Shown here in pieces: positions 1 to 7,796 of a stretch of 64,000 bases of DNA. The stretch is from CAJCIS01 sp965276755 (GTDB lineage Bacteria; Pseudomonadota; Alphaproteobacteria; Acetobacterales; Acetobacteraceae): positions 2,108,001 through 2,172,000 of the forward strand of contig OZ255625.1 of assembly GCA_965276755.1 (NCBI GenBank), in the 5' to 3' direction. The notes below the pieces were generated by a model that was not told the DNA's origin, did no database searches, and saw only the letters and a list, made by a program, of their open reading frames with translations. Numbering within the stretch: the first letter of the stretch is position 1; each line of letters starts with the position of its first letter. The translations under genes and the position numbers were made by a program.

Positions 1-2
1 AA

Positions 3-482
3 TACACATCCTCGGCGCATTTGGCACTGATGGGGGGCAGCAATGGCGGTTTGCTGATGGGCGCGATGATCACGCAGCACCCCGAGCTCGCGCACGCCGT
101 TGTTTCGACTGTGGGCATCTACGATATGCTGCGCGAGGAGCTCGATCCGAACGGCGCCTTCAACACAACCGAATTCGGCAGCGTGCGCGACGCCGATCAG
201 TTTCGCGCGCTGTATGCTTATTCGCCGTATCATCACGTCGTGGATGGCACGAAATATCCGGCCGTGTTCATGGCGACCGGCGAACATGACGGACGGGTCA
301 ATCCCGCCCACTCGCGCAAGATGATCGCGCGCTTGCAGGCGGCGACGGAGTCGGGGTTGCCGGTTCTGCTCAGCATCAACGCGCACGCGGGCCATGGCAT
401 CGGGAGTGCATTGAGCATTCGGATCGATCAGCAGGCTGACACGATGGCGTTTTTGTTCCATGAGCTGGAAATGGAAATGTAG
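3..482 (+). CDS. S9 prolyl oligopeptidase family serine peptidase, C-terminal part
   Basis: The reading frame is open from the left edge, so this is the C-terminal catalytic part (about 160 codons) of a longer gene. The GGSNGG motif near the start is the nucleophile elbow of S9A prolyl oligopeptidases. An Asp in GEHDGRV and a His in HAGHG follow at the distances expected for the Asp and His of the Ser-Asp-His triad of this alpha/beta-hydrolase fold. The family cleaves short peptides after proline or related residues. The N-terminal beta-propeller and the start lie outside the window, so the exact subfamily and any signal peptide cannot be judged. A copy of repeat family R1 follows directly and may end its transcript. 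Confidence 0.85.
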   Translation, partial: YTSSAHLALMGGSNGGLLMGAMITQHPELAHAVVSTVGIYDMLREELDPNGAFNTTEFGSVRDADQFRALYAYSPYHHVVDGTKYPAVFMATGEHDGRVNPAHSRKMIARLQAATESGLPVLLSINAHAGHGIGSALSIRIDQQADTMAFLFHELEMEM

Positions 483-485
483 AAA

Positions 486-545
486 CCCCGTCATCCATAA
501 ACAGATGACGGGGGGTTTGGGGGGGATGGCACATCTCCCCCAACT
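486..545. repeat. R1 palindromic repeat, one arm plus a stub of the opposite arm
   Basis: A complete right-hand arm (GACGGGGGG, T-run, then the GGGGGGATG-GCA-CATCTCCCCC hairpin) is preceded by a short inverted stub CCCCGTCATC. The arm lies between the convergent ends of the S9 peptidase and truA. The truA frame runs into it, so it supplies the last truA codons and stop. The hairpin could also act as a two-way terminator. Confidence 0.8.
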
Positions 546-1312
546 CTTTCCCTGCGCTTGGAGAAAACCTCCGGGAAATAATGCACCTCCTCCAGCACAA
601 GCCCGCAAGCAGGTGCCGTAGGCCCGGCCGCTGCGCGATCCAGCGCAACCAGCGCCTCGCCAATGCGCGAGGCCGGCCAACGCCCCTCGCCAACAAGCTT
701 GAGGCTACCCACGATGTTGCGCACCTGGTGGTGCAGAAAGCTGCGCGCCTCCGCCACAACAACAACGCGCTCGCCGTCCTCGATCACCTCCAGCCGATCC
801 AGCGTGCGCACCGGCGATTTTGCCTGGCACGATGAGGCGCGAAAACTGGTGAAATCGTGTTGTCCCAGCAACGCCGCGGCACCCCGCCGCATTGCACCCG
901 CATCCAGCGCGGGCTTGACGTGCCACACGCGCGCCTCATCCAGCGCCGGGCGTGCCGCGCGATTGAGAATCGTGTAGCAATAGCGCCGGCCGATCGCGGC
1001 AAAACGCGCGTTCCAGTCGGACGGCACGCAGGCCGCCGCGCGCACCACCACGCGATGGGGCTTCATGTGGAAATTCAGCGCCGCGGCTAGTTGCAAACCA
1101 GAAATGTCACGCGCCAGATCGAGGTGCACCACCTGGCCTGCCGCATGCACGCCGGCATCGGTGCGCCCAGCCGCGGTGCACGCAACCGGCCCGCCCGACA
1201 GCCGCGCGGCCGCTTCCTCCATCACCGCCTGCACGGACAGATCGTGGGCCTGGCGCTGCCATCCGGCAAAGGCGGTGCCGTCATATTCGACCAGCAGCGC
1301 CCAGCGCCTCAA
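491..1312 (-). CDS. truA: tRNA pseudouridine(38-40) synthase
   Basis: TruA converts uridines 38-40 of the tRNA anticodon arm to pseudouridine. The N-terminal VEYDGTAFAGWQRQ block and the GRTDAGVHAAGQVVHLD segment, which carries the catalytic Asp, are diagnostic. NIVGSLKLVGEGR near the C-terminus also fits. No ATG lies at a sensible place. A TTG at 1312 overlaps the fmt stop (TTGA) and gives 273 aa starting just before the conserved block, so I prefer it; longer upstream frames lie inside fmt. It is the last gene of a def-fmt-truA operon. The final residues (GGDVPSPPNPPS and on) are translated from an R1 repeat arm and are not part of the family. Confidence 0.93.
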   Translation of the reverse strand: MRRWALLVEYDGTAFAGWQRQAHDLSVQAVMEEAAARLSGGPVACTAAGRTDAGVHAAGQVVHLDLARDISGLQLAAALNFHMKPHRVVVRAAACVPSDWNARFAAIGRRYCYTILNRAARPALDEARVWHVKPALDAGAMRRGAAALLGQHDFTSFRASSCQAKSPVRTLDRLEVIEDGERVVVVAEARSFLHHQVRNIVGSLKLVGEGRWPASRIGEALVALDRAAAGPTAPACGLVLEEVHYFPEVFSKRRERVGGDVPSPPNPPSSVYG

Positions 1313-2253
1313 ATCCGCACCAGGCTTGGAGCGCCGCGCAGGAACGCCTCGCCCGACATGGCAGGCCGGCCGGCGCGCTGCACACGGTCCAGCCGCAGCG
1401 CGCCCTCTCCGCAAGCCACCCTAAAGGCGCGGTCCAGCACTGTACCAGGCACGCCGGCGCCTCCCGCTCGTGTCGCGGCCAGCACCTTCAGCACCTCGCC
1501 GCCGAATTCAGCGAACGTGCCTGGCCAGGGCGTCAGGGCGCGCACCTGGCGGTCCAGGGCGATCGCCGGCCGCGTGAAATCGAGCCGCCCGTCCTGGCGC
1601 GTCAGCTTGGCCGCATACGTCGCATTTTCCGCAGGCTGAGCCACCGCCGCCGGCCAGTCGCGCAACGCATCCAGGATTGACCGCGCGCCGAGCTCGGCCA
1701 GCGCGTCCTGCAGAGTCACTGCCGTGGTCTGAGCGGTGATCGGCACCGCCGCGCGCAGCAGCATTGGGCCGGTATCCAACCCTTCCTCCATCTGCATGAT
1801 GGTGACGCCACTCTCGTCGTCGCCGGCCAGGATCGCGGCCTGGATGGGGGCGGCACCGCGCCAACGCGGCAGCAGGCTGGCATGGATGTTCAGGCAGCCA
1901 CGCCGAGGGGCGGCCAGCATCTCGGGCGGCAGGATCAGGCCGTAGGCGGCGACCACGGCCGCATCCAGGTCCAGTGCCGCAAAGGCGGCGTGCTCGGCGG
2001 CATCGCGCCGCACCCGTGCGGGGGTGCGCACGGGCAGGCCGAGTGCGACCGCCGCCTCGTGAACGGCACTGCGGTGTATGGTGTGGCCGCGCCCGGATGG
2101 CCTTGGCGGCTGGCTGTAGACGCAGGCGATTTCGTGGCCGGCGGCTTGCAGGGCCGCCAAGGCGGGAACAGCAAAGGACGGGCTGCCCATGAAGGCCAGG
2201 CGTAAGGAAGGCTGGGGGGGATGTGCCATCCCCCCCAGACCCCCCGTCTTCAT
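1309..2253 (-). CDS. fmt: Methionyl-tRNA formyltransferase
   Basis: The enzyme formylates initiator Met-tRNA with 10-formyl-THF. LAFMGSPSFAVPAL at the N-terminus, LNIHASLLPRWRGAAPIQ with the formyl-binding Asn/His region, and a C-terminal OB-like domain identify it. At 314 aa it is of normal length. The chosen ATG at 2253 overlaps the def stop (ATGA). Directly after Met-Lys come about 14 residues (TGGLGGMAHPPQPS) that are the translation of an R1 repeat arm. Removing them restores a typical MKLRLAFMGSP start, so the arm looks like a 42-bp in-frame insertion. A second in-frame ATG at 2229 lies inside the repeat and could be used instead. Downstream is truA. Confidence 0.93.
   Translation of the reverse strand: MKTGGLGGMAHPPQPSLRLAFMGSPSFAVPALAALQAAGHEIACVYSQPPRPSGRGHTIHRSAVHEAAVALGLPVRTPARVRRDAAEHAAFAALDLDAAVVAAYGLILPPEMLAAPRRGCLNIHASLLPRWRGAAPIQAAILAGDDESGVTIMQMEEGLDTGPMLLRAAVPITAQTTAVTLQDALAELGARSILDALRDWPAAVAQPAENATYAAKLTRQDGRLDFTRPAIALDRQVRALTPWPGTFAEFGGEVLKVLAATRAGGAGVPGTVLDRAFRVACGEGALRLDRVQRAGRPAMSGEAFLRGAPSLVRI
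2209..2250. repeat. R1 repeat arm inserted at the start of fmt
   Basis: A left-hand type arm (TGGGGGGGATGTGCCATCCCCCCCA followed on the + strand by GACCCCCCGTC) lies exactly between the def stop/fmt start and the conserved fmt N-terminus. It is read in frame by fmt. The hairpin stem would lie within the fmt ribosome-binding and start region of the mRNA. Confidence 0.85.
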
Positions 2254-2792
2254 TCTGCAAGCGCCTTCTGCTTCAGCTCCTTGGCCAGCCGCCGCAGCAC
2301 CATGTTGCGCTTGAGCGTGGAGAGGTGATCGACAAACAGGATGCCGTCCAGATGGTCGATTTCGTGCTGGAGGCAGGCGGCGAACAGCCCGTCCGCCTCC
2401 GCGCGCTGCCTGGTACCACCCAAATCCGTGTAGCCGACCACCACGCGCGCCGGCCGGCTCACCTCGGCATACTGCCCGGGCAGCGAGAGGCAGCCTTCCT
2501 CGCGCGTGGCCCATTCTTCGCTGACGGTGAGGATCTCGGGGTTGATGAGCGTCATCGGCTGCATGACGTCACGCGGGGCCAGATCGACCACCACCAGGCG
2601 CAGATCGACGCCCACCTGCGGTGCGGCCAGCCCGATGCCCGGGGCCGCATACATCGCGGCGAACATCTGCGGCACCAGCGCGCGCACCGTGTCCATCTGC
2701 GCGGGTGCCACGGGCCGCGCGCGGGTTTTGAGGCTTTTATGCGGGACGATTAGGATCGGCAGCGTGGGGGCCGATGACGCGGCGTGGCTCAT
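2250..2792 (-). CDS. def: Peptide deformylase
   Basis: This metalloenzyme removes the N-formyl group from nascent proteins. All three family motifs are present in order: GIGLAAPQVG (motif I), EEGCLSLPG with the Cys ligand (motif II) and QHEIDHLDG with the two His ligands and catalytic Glu (motif III). The length of 180 aa is normal. The ATG at 2792 leaves about 18 residues before the conserved core. It is the first gene of a def-fmt-truA operon; its stop overlaps the fmt start. Pairing with fmt is the common bacterial arrangement, the two enzymes adding and removing the same group. Confidence 0.96.
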   Translation of the reverse strand: MSHAASSAPTLPILIVPHKSLKTRARPVAPAQMDTVRALVPQMFAAMYAAPGIGLAAPQVGVDLRLVVVDLAPRDVMQPMTLINPEILTVSEEWATREEGCLSLPGQYAEVSRPARVVVGYTDLGGTRQRAEADGLFAACLQHEIDHLDGILFVDHLSTLKRNMVLRRLAKELKQKALAE

Positions 2793-2889
2793 GGGCGCGA
2801 TGTAGTCGGCACCAACGCCGATGGGAAGGACTGCGCGGCGCGTGCCTTGAGTCGGGCGTTCATTGCCTGAAATTCGGGCACAAGGAAAC

Positions 2890-2992
2890 GTTGGGGGAGA
2901 TGTGCCATCCCCCCCGAACTCCCGCCATTATTTCAAGGCGAGGCGCTAAAATCGACGGGGGGTCTGGGGGGGATGGCACATCTCCCCCAGCT
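2890..2992. repeat. R1 repeat, inverted pair, in the 2793-3139 intergenic region
   Basis: Left arm about 2891-2926 and right arm about 2953-2990 are reverse complements separated by about 27 bp. Each arm also folds on itself. The pair sits in the 347-bp gap between the divergent def operon and hsp20. I see no open reading frame of interest or RNA gene in the rest of this gap, which must hold both promoters. I could not identify a convincing heat-shock promoter before hsp20. Confidence 0.8.
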
Positions 2993-3139
2993 CTTCATTG
3001 TTTCGCTTTGTCGCCGCCCTGAAGCGCCCGCGCAGGTCTTGCATTCAGTTGGGCACGTCACGAAATCCGGGCTGTCACCGGGCGCCCACATGGGGCCCGT
3101 CTGACACCCCGCTGGCGCATCAAGGAGGCCACGGCAGAG

Positions 3140-3586
3140 ATGAGCACTCGCGTTTTCACCTCGCCTTTGTTCCTGGGCTTCGACCATCTCGAACAGATGA
3201 TCGAGCGCGCGGCCAAGACCGCGTCCGATGGCTATCCGCCCTACAACATCGAACAGACCGGGCCCTCCGGCCTGCGCATCAGCTTGGCCGTAGCCGGCTT
3301 CACGATGGACGATCTGCAAATTACGCAAGAGGATAACCAGCTGGTCATACGCGGGCGGCAGAGTGATGACAGCCAGGGCCGCGTCTTTCTGCACCGGGGC
3401 ATTGCGGCGAGGCAGTTCCAGCGCGCCTTCGTCATGGCCGAGGGGATCGAAGTCACCAGTGCCACGCTGGATAGCGGGTTGCTGCATATCGATCTCGCCC
3501 GCCCGCAGCCGGAGCCGAAGGTGCGCCACATAGAAATTGCCAAGGCAGACAAGCCCCGCTCATCGCGCGTTGTGGATGCAAGCTAA
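3140..3586 (+). CDS. Small heat shock protein, Hsp20/IbpA family
   Basis: An ATP-independent holdase chaperone that binds unfolding proteins in the cytoplasm. A central alpha-crystallin domain spans roughly residues 35-130, beginning at YPPYNIEQTG and including the LAVAGF and LVIRGR strands. It is followed by a Pro-rich stretch and an HIEI(A) segment that resembles the C-terminal I-x-I anchor. The 148-aa length matches IbpA-type proteins. The start at 3140 follows a GGAGG-like ribosome site. The downstream DUF1150 gene is the usual alphaproteobacterial partner, which supports the assignment and suggests stress-linked co-regulation, although a separate promoter in the 145-bp gap cannot be excluded. 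Confidence 0.93.
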   Translation: MSTRVFTSPLFLGFDHLEQMIERAAKTASDGYPPYNIEQTGPSGLRISLAVAGFTMDDLQITQEDNQLVIRGRQSDDSQGRVFLHRGIAARQFQRAFVMAEGIEVTSATLDSGLLHIDLARPQPEPKVRHIEIAKADKPRSSRVVDAS

Positions 3587-3731
3587 TCGCTTTTTCATGG
3601 TTGCGCCTCTTAACGTGGCAAATTTTTTGCACACATCTTGCTTAGAGAGAGACGGCCATCGATCGGCTGAACAACTTAGGCGGGCGCGGCGCGGCCCAGA
3701 CGCGCGGCTTTGCCCGTGAAGGAGATCAAGG

Positions 3732-3980
3732 ATGAACAACACATTGAGCAATGAGGCGGCTGAGGCCCTGATGGGGCTCAATCTGCGTCAGCTCTCCACC
3801 AAGCAGTTTTCCAGCCTGGGCGTGTCGCAATTGGCCTATGTCAAGCCGGTGCTGCTGAATGGCGCCCGCGCCTTTGCCATTCATGGCGCGGATGGCACGC
3901 CCATGGCTGTCGCCGGCGATGAGGCAGTGGCACTGGCGGCGATCGAGCAGCATGAAATGATCGCCTCGCGCGTGCATTAA
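3732..3980 (+). CDS. DUF1150 family protein
   Basis: An 82-aa soluble protein. LGVSQLAYVKPV followed by AFAIHGADGTPMAVA is the signature of DUF1150, a small alphaproteobacterial family commonly found next to hsp20 genes. No biochemical role is established. A strong ribosome site (AAGGAGATCAAGG) precedes the ATG. It lies 145 bp downstream of the small heat-shock gene in the same direction, so a link to protein-folding stress is inferred from context only. Confidence 0.88.
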   Translation: MNNTLSNEAAEALMGLNLRQLSTKQFSSLGVSQLAYVKPVLLNGARAFAIHGADGTPMAVAGDEAVALAAIEQHEMIASRVH

Positions 3981-3999
3981 GCGGCTTGCAGCAACTGCT

Positions 4000-4029
4000 T
4001 TGACCGGTCGCCTGTCTCTGCGCTATAGA
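4000..4029 (+). promoter_or_regulatory. Putative sigma-70 type promoter for the 4056-5496 operon
   Basis: TTGACC at 4000-4005 and CTATAG (or TATAGA one base on) at 4023-4029 are spaced 17-18 bp, close to the -35/-10 consensus. The site is about 27 bp upstream of the ATG at 4056, leaving a short leader. Confidence 0.45.
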
Positions 4030-4055
4030 GGGCTCTGATAACTTAGAGTGGTTTT

Positions 4056-4604
4056 ATGGCTGTCACTCGAGCTGACGCATCGGCGGCACTGGCCGATGTG
4101 GCCGCCGCACAGCGTCGCAGCGCTACATTGCGCGGCTATCAAAGTGCCGCGCCGCATCTGATCATCTGGGGCATTGCTTGGGCGGCCGGCTACACCATCA
4201 CCGACCTGGCACCGCGCTGGATCAATGTGGCGTGGCTCGCCATCATTGTTCTGGGAATTTTGGCCGACATTGCGGTCGCCCGACTGGACCGCCCCACGGG
4301 CACCGGTCAGGGCGCACGGGCTGGCTGGCTGTTTCTGATCTTCTTCGTCTTCATCGGCGGCACGATCGCGGTCATGCAGCCAGGCGATCCGCGCCAGGTC
4401 GGGGCCTTCATTCCGCTGGTGGTCGCTGTCGGCTACGCCATCGCCGGGGCTCTGGGCGCGCCTCGCCTGCTTGTGCTGGGTGGGATCGTGGCGGTGCTGA
4501 CGTTGGGCGGCTTTTTTGTTCTGCCTGCCCATTTCCTGCTTTGGATGGCCGCTATAGGCGGCGGCAGCCTGGTTCTGGGCGGCATCTGGCTCAGGCAGGC
4601 CTGA
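4056..4604 (+). CDS. Small integral membrane protein of unknown function
   Basis: A 182-aa protein with about four to five hydrophobic segments: IIWGIAWAAGYTI, VAWLAIIVLGILADIAVA, AGWLFLIFFVFIGGTIAV, two between about residues 110 and 155, and a last segment GGSLVLGGIWL. The N-terminus carries an Ala/Arg-rich soluble stretch. I do not recognise a named family. It is followed after three bases by a winged-helix regulator and then by a DUF4287-type gene, so the three probably form one operon. A membrane protein paired with a small winged-helix regulator of this kind is common in alphaproteobacteria, where the regulator is presumed to control the pair. Confidence 0.8.
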   Translation: MAVTRADASAALADVAAAQRRSATLRGYQSAAPHLIIWGIAWAAGYTITDLAPRWINVAWLAIIVLGILADIAVARLDRPTGTGQGARAGWLFLIFFVFIGGTIAVMQPGDPRQVGAFIPLVVAVGYAIAGALGAPRLLVLGGIVAVLTLGGFFVLPAHFLLWMAAIGGGSLVLGGIWLRQA

Positions 4605-4607
4605 GCC

Positions 4608-4922
4608 GTGGACTCGTCCGCGCCGGCCGCAGGCCCCGACGAGATCATCCACCAATCGCTGCGCCTGCGCATCATGGCCACGCTGAACGCGCTGCCCGCC
4701 GGCGAGCTGATCGATTTTACCCGCCTGCGCGCCGTGCTGGGTGCCACCGATGGCAATCTGGGCGCGCACCTGACCACGCTGGAGAATGCGGGCTACGTGG
4801 GCATCGAAAAGGATTTTGCGGCGCGCAAGCCGCGCACGCGCGTGGTGCTGACGCCTGCCGGGCGCGGCGCATTTCGCCGCCATGTGGGGTATTTGAAGAC
4901 GCTGCTTGAGGATGCAGAGTAG
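4608..4922 (+). CDS. Winged-helix transcriptional regulator (ArsR/MarR-like fold)
   Basis: A 104-aa protein with a single winged helix-turn-helix domain. LRLRIMATLNAL, then LRAVLGATDGNLGAHLTTLENAGYVGIEK (helix-turn-helix and start of the wing, residues about 40-70), then TRVVLTPAGRGAF. This is the layout of the small 'winged helix DNA-binding' family (PF13601-like). The start is GTG at 4608, three bases after the stop of the membrane protein gene; the next ATG would cut off helix 1. It probably regulates its own operon. Ligand unknown; no metal-binding Cys pair is visible. Confidence 0.85.
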   Translation: MDSSAPAAGPDEIIHQSLRLRIMATLNALPAGELIDFTRLRAVLGATDGNLGAHLTTLENAGYVGIEKDFAARKPRTRVVLTPAGRGAFRRHVGYLKTLLEDAE

Positions 4923-4929
4923 GTGCGCC

Positions 4930-5496
4930 ATGCCTGACCCTTCGCAGCTGAGCCCGCGCCAGCAGAAATGGTTCGCCTCCGTTCGCGAGGGCCTTGAGCG
5001 CGAGACCAGCCGCAGCCTGGCGCAATGGGCCGAGCTTGCCCGCGCCTGCCCCGAGACCGCGCACCGCAAGCGGCTGGAATGGATGAAGGGCCAGTTCGGC
5101 CTGGGACAAAACCGCGCCTCCATGGTGCTCAACGCGGCCTTTCCAGGCAAAGAGAGCTGGGCCGCGCCCGAGGGGCTGGCGGACGCGCTGTGGGCTGAGC
5201 CTGCGGTGCGCGCCATTCATGACGCCGTGCGTGCAGCGGCGCTGGCGTTGCCTGACGTGGTTGTCGGACAGCGCAAGGCATTTACCGCGTTCTCGCGCAA
5301 TTTTCAGTTCGCCGCGACCAAGCCGGGACGCGGGGGCGTCGTTCTCGGGCTGGCCATTCCGGTAGATGATGGTTTGTCGCCATCGGGCAAGCAGGGGTGG
5401 TCGGAGCGGCTGCTAAGCCAGGTGGTGCTGACGGAGGCCTTGGCTGTGACATCTGGCGTGCGGGATTGGCTTTCGGCAGCTTGGCAGAGGTCGTAA
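4930..5496 (+). CDS. DUF4287/DUF5655-type protein of unknown function
   Basis: A 188-aa soluble protein. The N-terminal part (RSLAQWAELARACPE...HRKRLEWMKGQFGLGQNRASMVL) matches the DUF4287 pattern. The C-terminal half, around VVVGQRKAFTAFSRNFQFAATKP and LGLAIP, matches the DUF5655 pattern of a possible nucleic-acid or modification-related domain. The ATG at 4930 was chosen over an upstream start at 4906 that overlaps the regulator gene. It is the last gene of a three-gene operon and is followed by R3 hairpins. No enzymatic role can be given. Confidence 0.7.
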   Translation: MPDPSQLSPRQQKWFASVREGLERETSRSLAQWAELARACPETAHRKRLEWMKGQFGLGQNRASMVLNAAFPGKESWAAPEGLADALWAEPAVRAIHDAVRAAALALPDVVVGQRKAFTAFSRNFQFAATKPGRGGVVLGLAIPVDDGLSPSGKQGWSERLLSQVVLTEALAVTSGVRDWLSAAWQRS

Positions 5497-5502
5497 GGAA
5501 GA

Positions 5503-5620
5503 CAGCACTTCTTTTTTGAAAAAAAGAAGCAAAAAACTTTTGAAAGTTTGCTCACGCGCCAAACAGACAAAAGTCTTTTTGCTTCTTTTTCTTCAGAAAA
5601 AGAAGAATCTCCCTGCTCGT
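5503..5620. repeat. R3 poly-T/poly-A hairpin repeats, two inverted copies (terminator-like)
   Basis: CTTCTTTTTTGAAAAAAAGAAG at 5511-5532 folds on itself and is followed by AAAAAACTTTTG. A second, inverted copy with CTTTTTGCTTC and TTCTTCAGAAAAAGAA lies at about 5572-5605. Similar hairpins occur at about 29280, 30530, 32645 and 38535. They lie after gene ends, between convergent genes here, and probably serve as terminators. Confidence 0.7.
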
Positions 5621-5713
5621 GCGAGTCATGCAGGCATGGGATTACCGGCGTGTGTCGCATACCAATTCGCGAAGCAAAAAATCAAGTATTTTTCCGGCCG
5701 CCATCGTTTTTCT

Positions 5714-7018
5714 TCAGGCGTCGGCAAGCGTTTCCCGGCTAGCCCGGACCTTGATGACGCGCCGCTGCTCCATCTCCAACACTTCGAACAGCCAGCCGCC
5801 GAAGACGATGCGGTCCCCCGTCTTGGGCACGCGCCGCAGCAGCGCCAGCAGCAGGCCGGCCAGCGTGTGATAGCTGCCTTCCGCCGGCAAATCGGGCAGC
5901 ATCAACCGCGCTTTCAGTTCATCGACCGGTGTCATGCCGTCCATCAGCAAGGTGGCTGCACCGACGGAGAGCGCCGCCTGCGCGGGACTGGCAAACCCGG
6001 GTTCGGCGACATCGCCCACGATGGCCTGCAACAGATCGGCCGCGGTCACCACGCCTTCGAAGCTGCCGTATTCGTCCATGACCAGTGCCAGGCCAAGCGG
6101 GTCCACCTTCAGCCGCTCAAGCGCGTCCATCGCGGTCACCGTGTCGGGCAATACCATCGGCTGGCGCAGGGCCGCGGCCAAAGAGAGGTCCTTGCCGTCC
6201 AGGATGCCGTCGAGCAGGTCCTTGGCCTGGACCACGCCGACGACGTTATCGACGCTGCCGTCGCACACCACGAAGCGGCTATGCGGGGCTTCCTTCAGCG
6301 CCTGCACGATGTCACGGCGCGAATCGGTGCGGTCGATCCAGGCGATTTCGGTGCGCGGGGTCATGATGGCGCGCACGGGCTTGTCGGCCAGGCGCAGGAC
6401 GCGCTCGATGATGTCGCGTTCTTCGTGTTCGAGCACGCCGGCCTGGGCGCCTTCGGTCAGCAGCGCCTTGAGTTCTTCTTCGGTGACGACGTGTCGGGCC
6501 TGTTCGGAGAGGCCGATCAGGCGCAGCACCAGGTCTGAGGAGCGGCCGAGCAGCCAGACAATGGGGGCTGCCAGGCGCGCGAGCACGGCGACAGGGCGGG
6601 CGAGCTGCATGGCGGTGAGCTCGGGCGAGCGCAGGGCGAGTTGCTTGGGCACGAGTTCGCCGAGCACCAGCGTCAGGTAGGTGATGCCGATGACGACGAG
6701 GGTGAGGGAGACACCCGCGGCGGCGCGGCCGATATAGGGCAGATGGGTGATGGTTGGTTGCAGCTCGCTGGCCAGGCGTGCGCCGCCGAAGGTGCCGAGG
6801 AGCACGCCGACGAGCGTGACGCCCACCTGCACGGTGGGCAGGAAGAGCTGGGGGTCATCGGCGAGGATACGTGCGGCGTGAGCGCCGGGGGTGCCTTTGC
6901 GTTCCAGGACGGCGAGGCGGGTGCGGCGGGCGGAGATGAGTGCCAGCTCGCCCATGGAGAAAGCGCCGTTGAGCAGGATGAGACAGAGGATCGTGGCGAG
7001 TTCGAGCAGGAGGGTCAT
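5714..7018 (-). CDS. CNNM/CorC family protein (hemolysin-like, DUF21 and CBS domains)
   Basis: A 434-aa inner-membrane protein. An N-terminal DUF21/CNNM membrane domain (about residues 1-190, starting LLLELATILCLILLNGAFSMGELALISARR) is followed by two CBS domains (about 205-330, with VRAIMTPRTEI and DGSVDNVVGVVQAKDLLDGIL). The C-terminus is a CorC_HlyC-type domain (about 345-425). Relatives are linked to Mg2+/Co2+ efflux or resistance; a true haemolysin activity is doubtful. The start at 7018 fits the membrane domain; longer frames upstream have no family sequence. It stands alone, convergent with the 4056-5496 operon. Substrate is inferred from family only. Confidence 0.9.
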   Translation of the reverse strand: MTLLLELATILCLILLNGAFSMGELALISARRTRLAVLERKGTPGAHAARILADDPQLFLPTVQVGVTLVGVLLGTFGGARLASELQPTITHLPYIGRAAAGVSLTLVVIGITYLTLVLGELVPKQLALRSPELTAMQLARPVAVLARLAAPIVWLLGRSSDLVLRLIGLSEQARHVVTEEELKALLTEGAQAGVLEHEERDIIERVLRLADKPVRAIMTPRTEIAWIDRTDSRRDIVQALKEAPHSRFVVCDGSVDNVVGVVQAKDLLDGILDGKDLSLAAALRQPMVLPDTVTAMDALERLKVDPLGLALVMDEYGSFEGVVTAADLLQAIVGDVAEPGFASPAQAALSVGAATLLMDGMTPVDELKARLMLPDLPAEGSYHTLAGLLLALLRRVPKTGDRIVFGGWLFEVLEMEQRRVIKVRASRETLADA

Positions 7019-7286
7019 GGTGATGGGATTAAAGCCCGATGGGGGGTATTGCGCGAGAGCGCGCTTGGAAGGATTGGGACTGCTGGGGGAGATGAGACGA
7101 TCCCACTGCGCGGAGCACGCTTTCGCGTCATGGCCACCCGATGATCGGCCCTCGTCTTGGAGATACTTGCAGGTTTGTGGGAAAGGGCGCGAATTCACTT
7201 AACCTTTGATCGCCGCCAAGCCATGTCGGCTAGGCAGCAAATTCGCCGGCAGAGATATGCGCTGGCTCCTTGGCGGCCTAATAGCC

Positions 7287-7796
7287 TCAGTCCGAAATTG
7301 CGGTGAGATGCACGATTGCGAGATCTCCATCAGTTCTTAGCAGAACATCGAGATGGTCGAAACTGCTGTCGATCACTTCCACGAGGATGCCGTCGCGTGT
7401 CTGTTTCGGATGATCATCCAGAGCTGCGTTCAATCGCGCCTGGTCACGCTTGTCTAAGAGGATCGTGCCAAAGGTTCTGATTGTCTGATACCAATGATTT
7501 CTGTCCGTAACGGGTGTCGTAGGATAGACAGATACCAGCCAAGCATCCAGTCCACGCTTATCGCAGGACCACCACTTCACCTTGAACAGACTATCGTCGA
7601 GTAGAGCAAGAGCCACATGCTGTGTCGCATCTATTCGCGTCCCGGACAGCGCCGTGGAACCTCTTATTCGCTCGACCATTTTCGACGTAATGGATTTATC
7701 GTTAAAGATGCAGTCTGAGCGGGCCGCCACGGCAGAAGAAAGGCTTATGCATAAAATTATGGATAGTAGACATGACAGCGTGGGACGCGTCCTCAT
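7287..7796 (-). CDS. Secreted 169-aa protein, probable periplasmic immunity protein for the upstream hydrolase
   Basis: The N-terminus is a clear Sec signal peptide: Arg at 2 and 4, hydrophobic core LLSIILCISL, and a SAVAA cleavage region, giving a periplasmic protein of about 145 residues with at least two Cys. I recognise no family. Its start overlaps the stop of the upstream gene by four bases (ATGA), so the two are translationally coupled. The upstream gene looks like a cytoplasmic, signal-less peptidoglycan peptidase. An exported partner encoded in the same unit is the standard layout for an anti-bacterial effector with its periplasmic immunity protein. The pair is visibly AT-richer than its neighbours, suggesting transfer. 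The immunity role is inference. Confidence 0.6.
   Translation of the reverse strand: MRTRPTLSCLLSIILCISLSSAVAARSDCIFNDKSITSKMVERIRGSTALSGTRIDATQHVALALLDDSLFKVKWWSCDKRGLDAWLVSVYPTTPVTDRNHWYQTIRTFGTILLDKRDQARLNAALDDHPKQTRDGILVEVIDSSFDHLDVLLRTDGDLAIVHLTAISD

Noticed and set aside
2793..3139. A sigma-32 heat-shock promoter before hsp20
   Set aside because: I could not find a CTTGAA/CCCCAT pair with correct spacing; the gap contains mainly an R1 pair.
4023..5216. Minus-strand frame of 397 codons over the 4056-5496 operon
   Set aside because: Low-complexity Arg/Ala/Gln translation typical of a shadow frame; three real genes with family features lie on the plus strand.
5714..7018. A true haemolysin
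   Set aside because: The DUF21-CBS-CorC order is that of CNNM/CorC membrane proteins; the haemolysin label in this family is historical.
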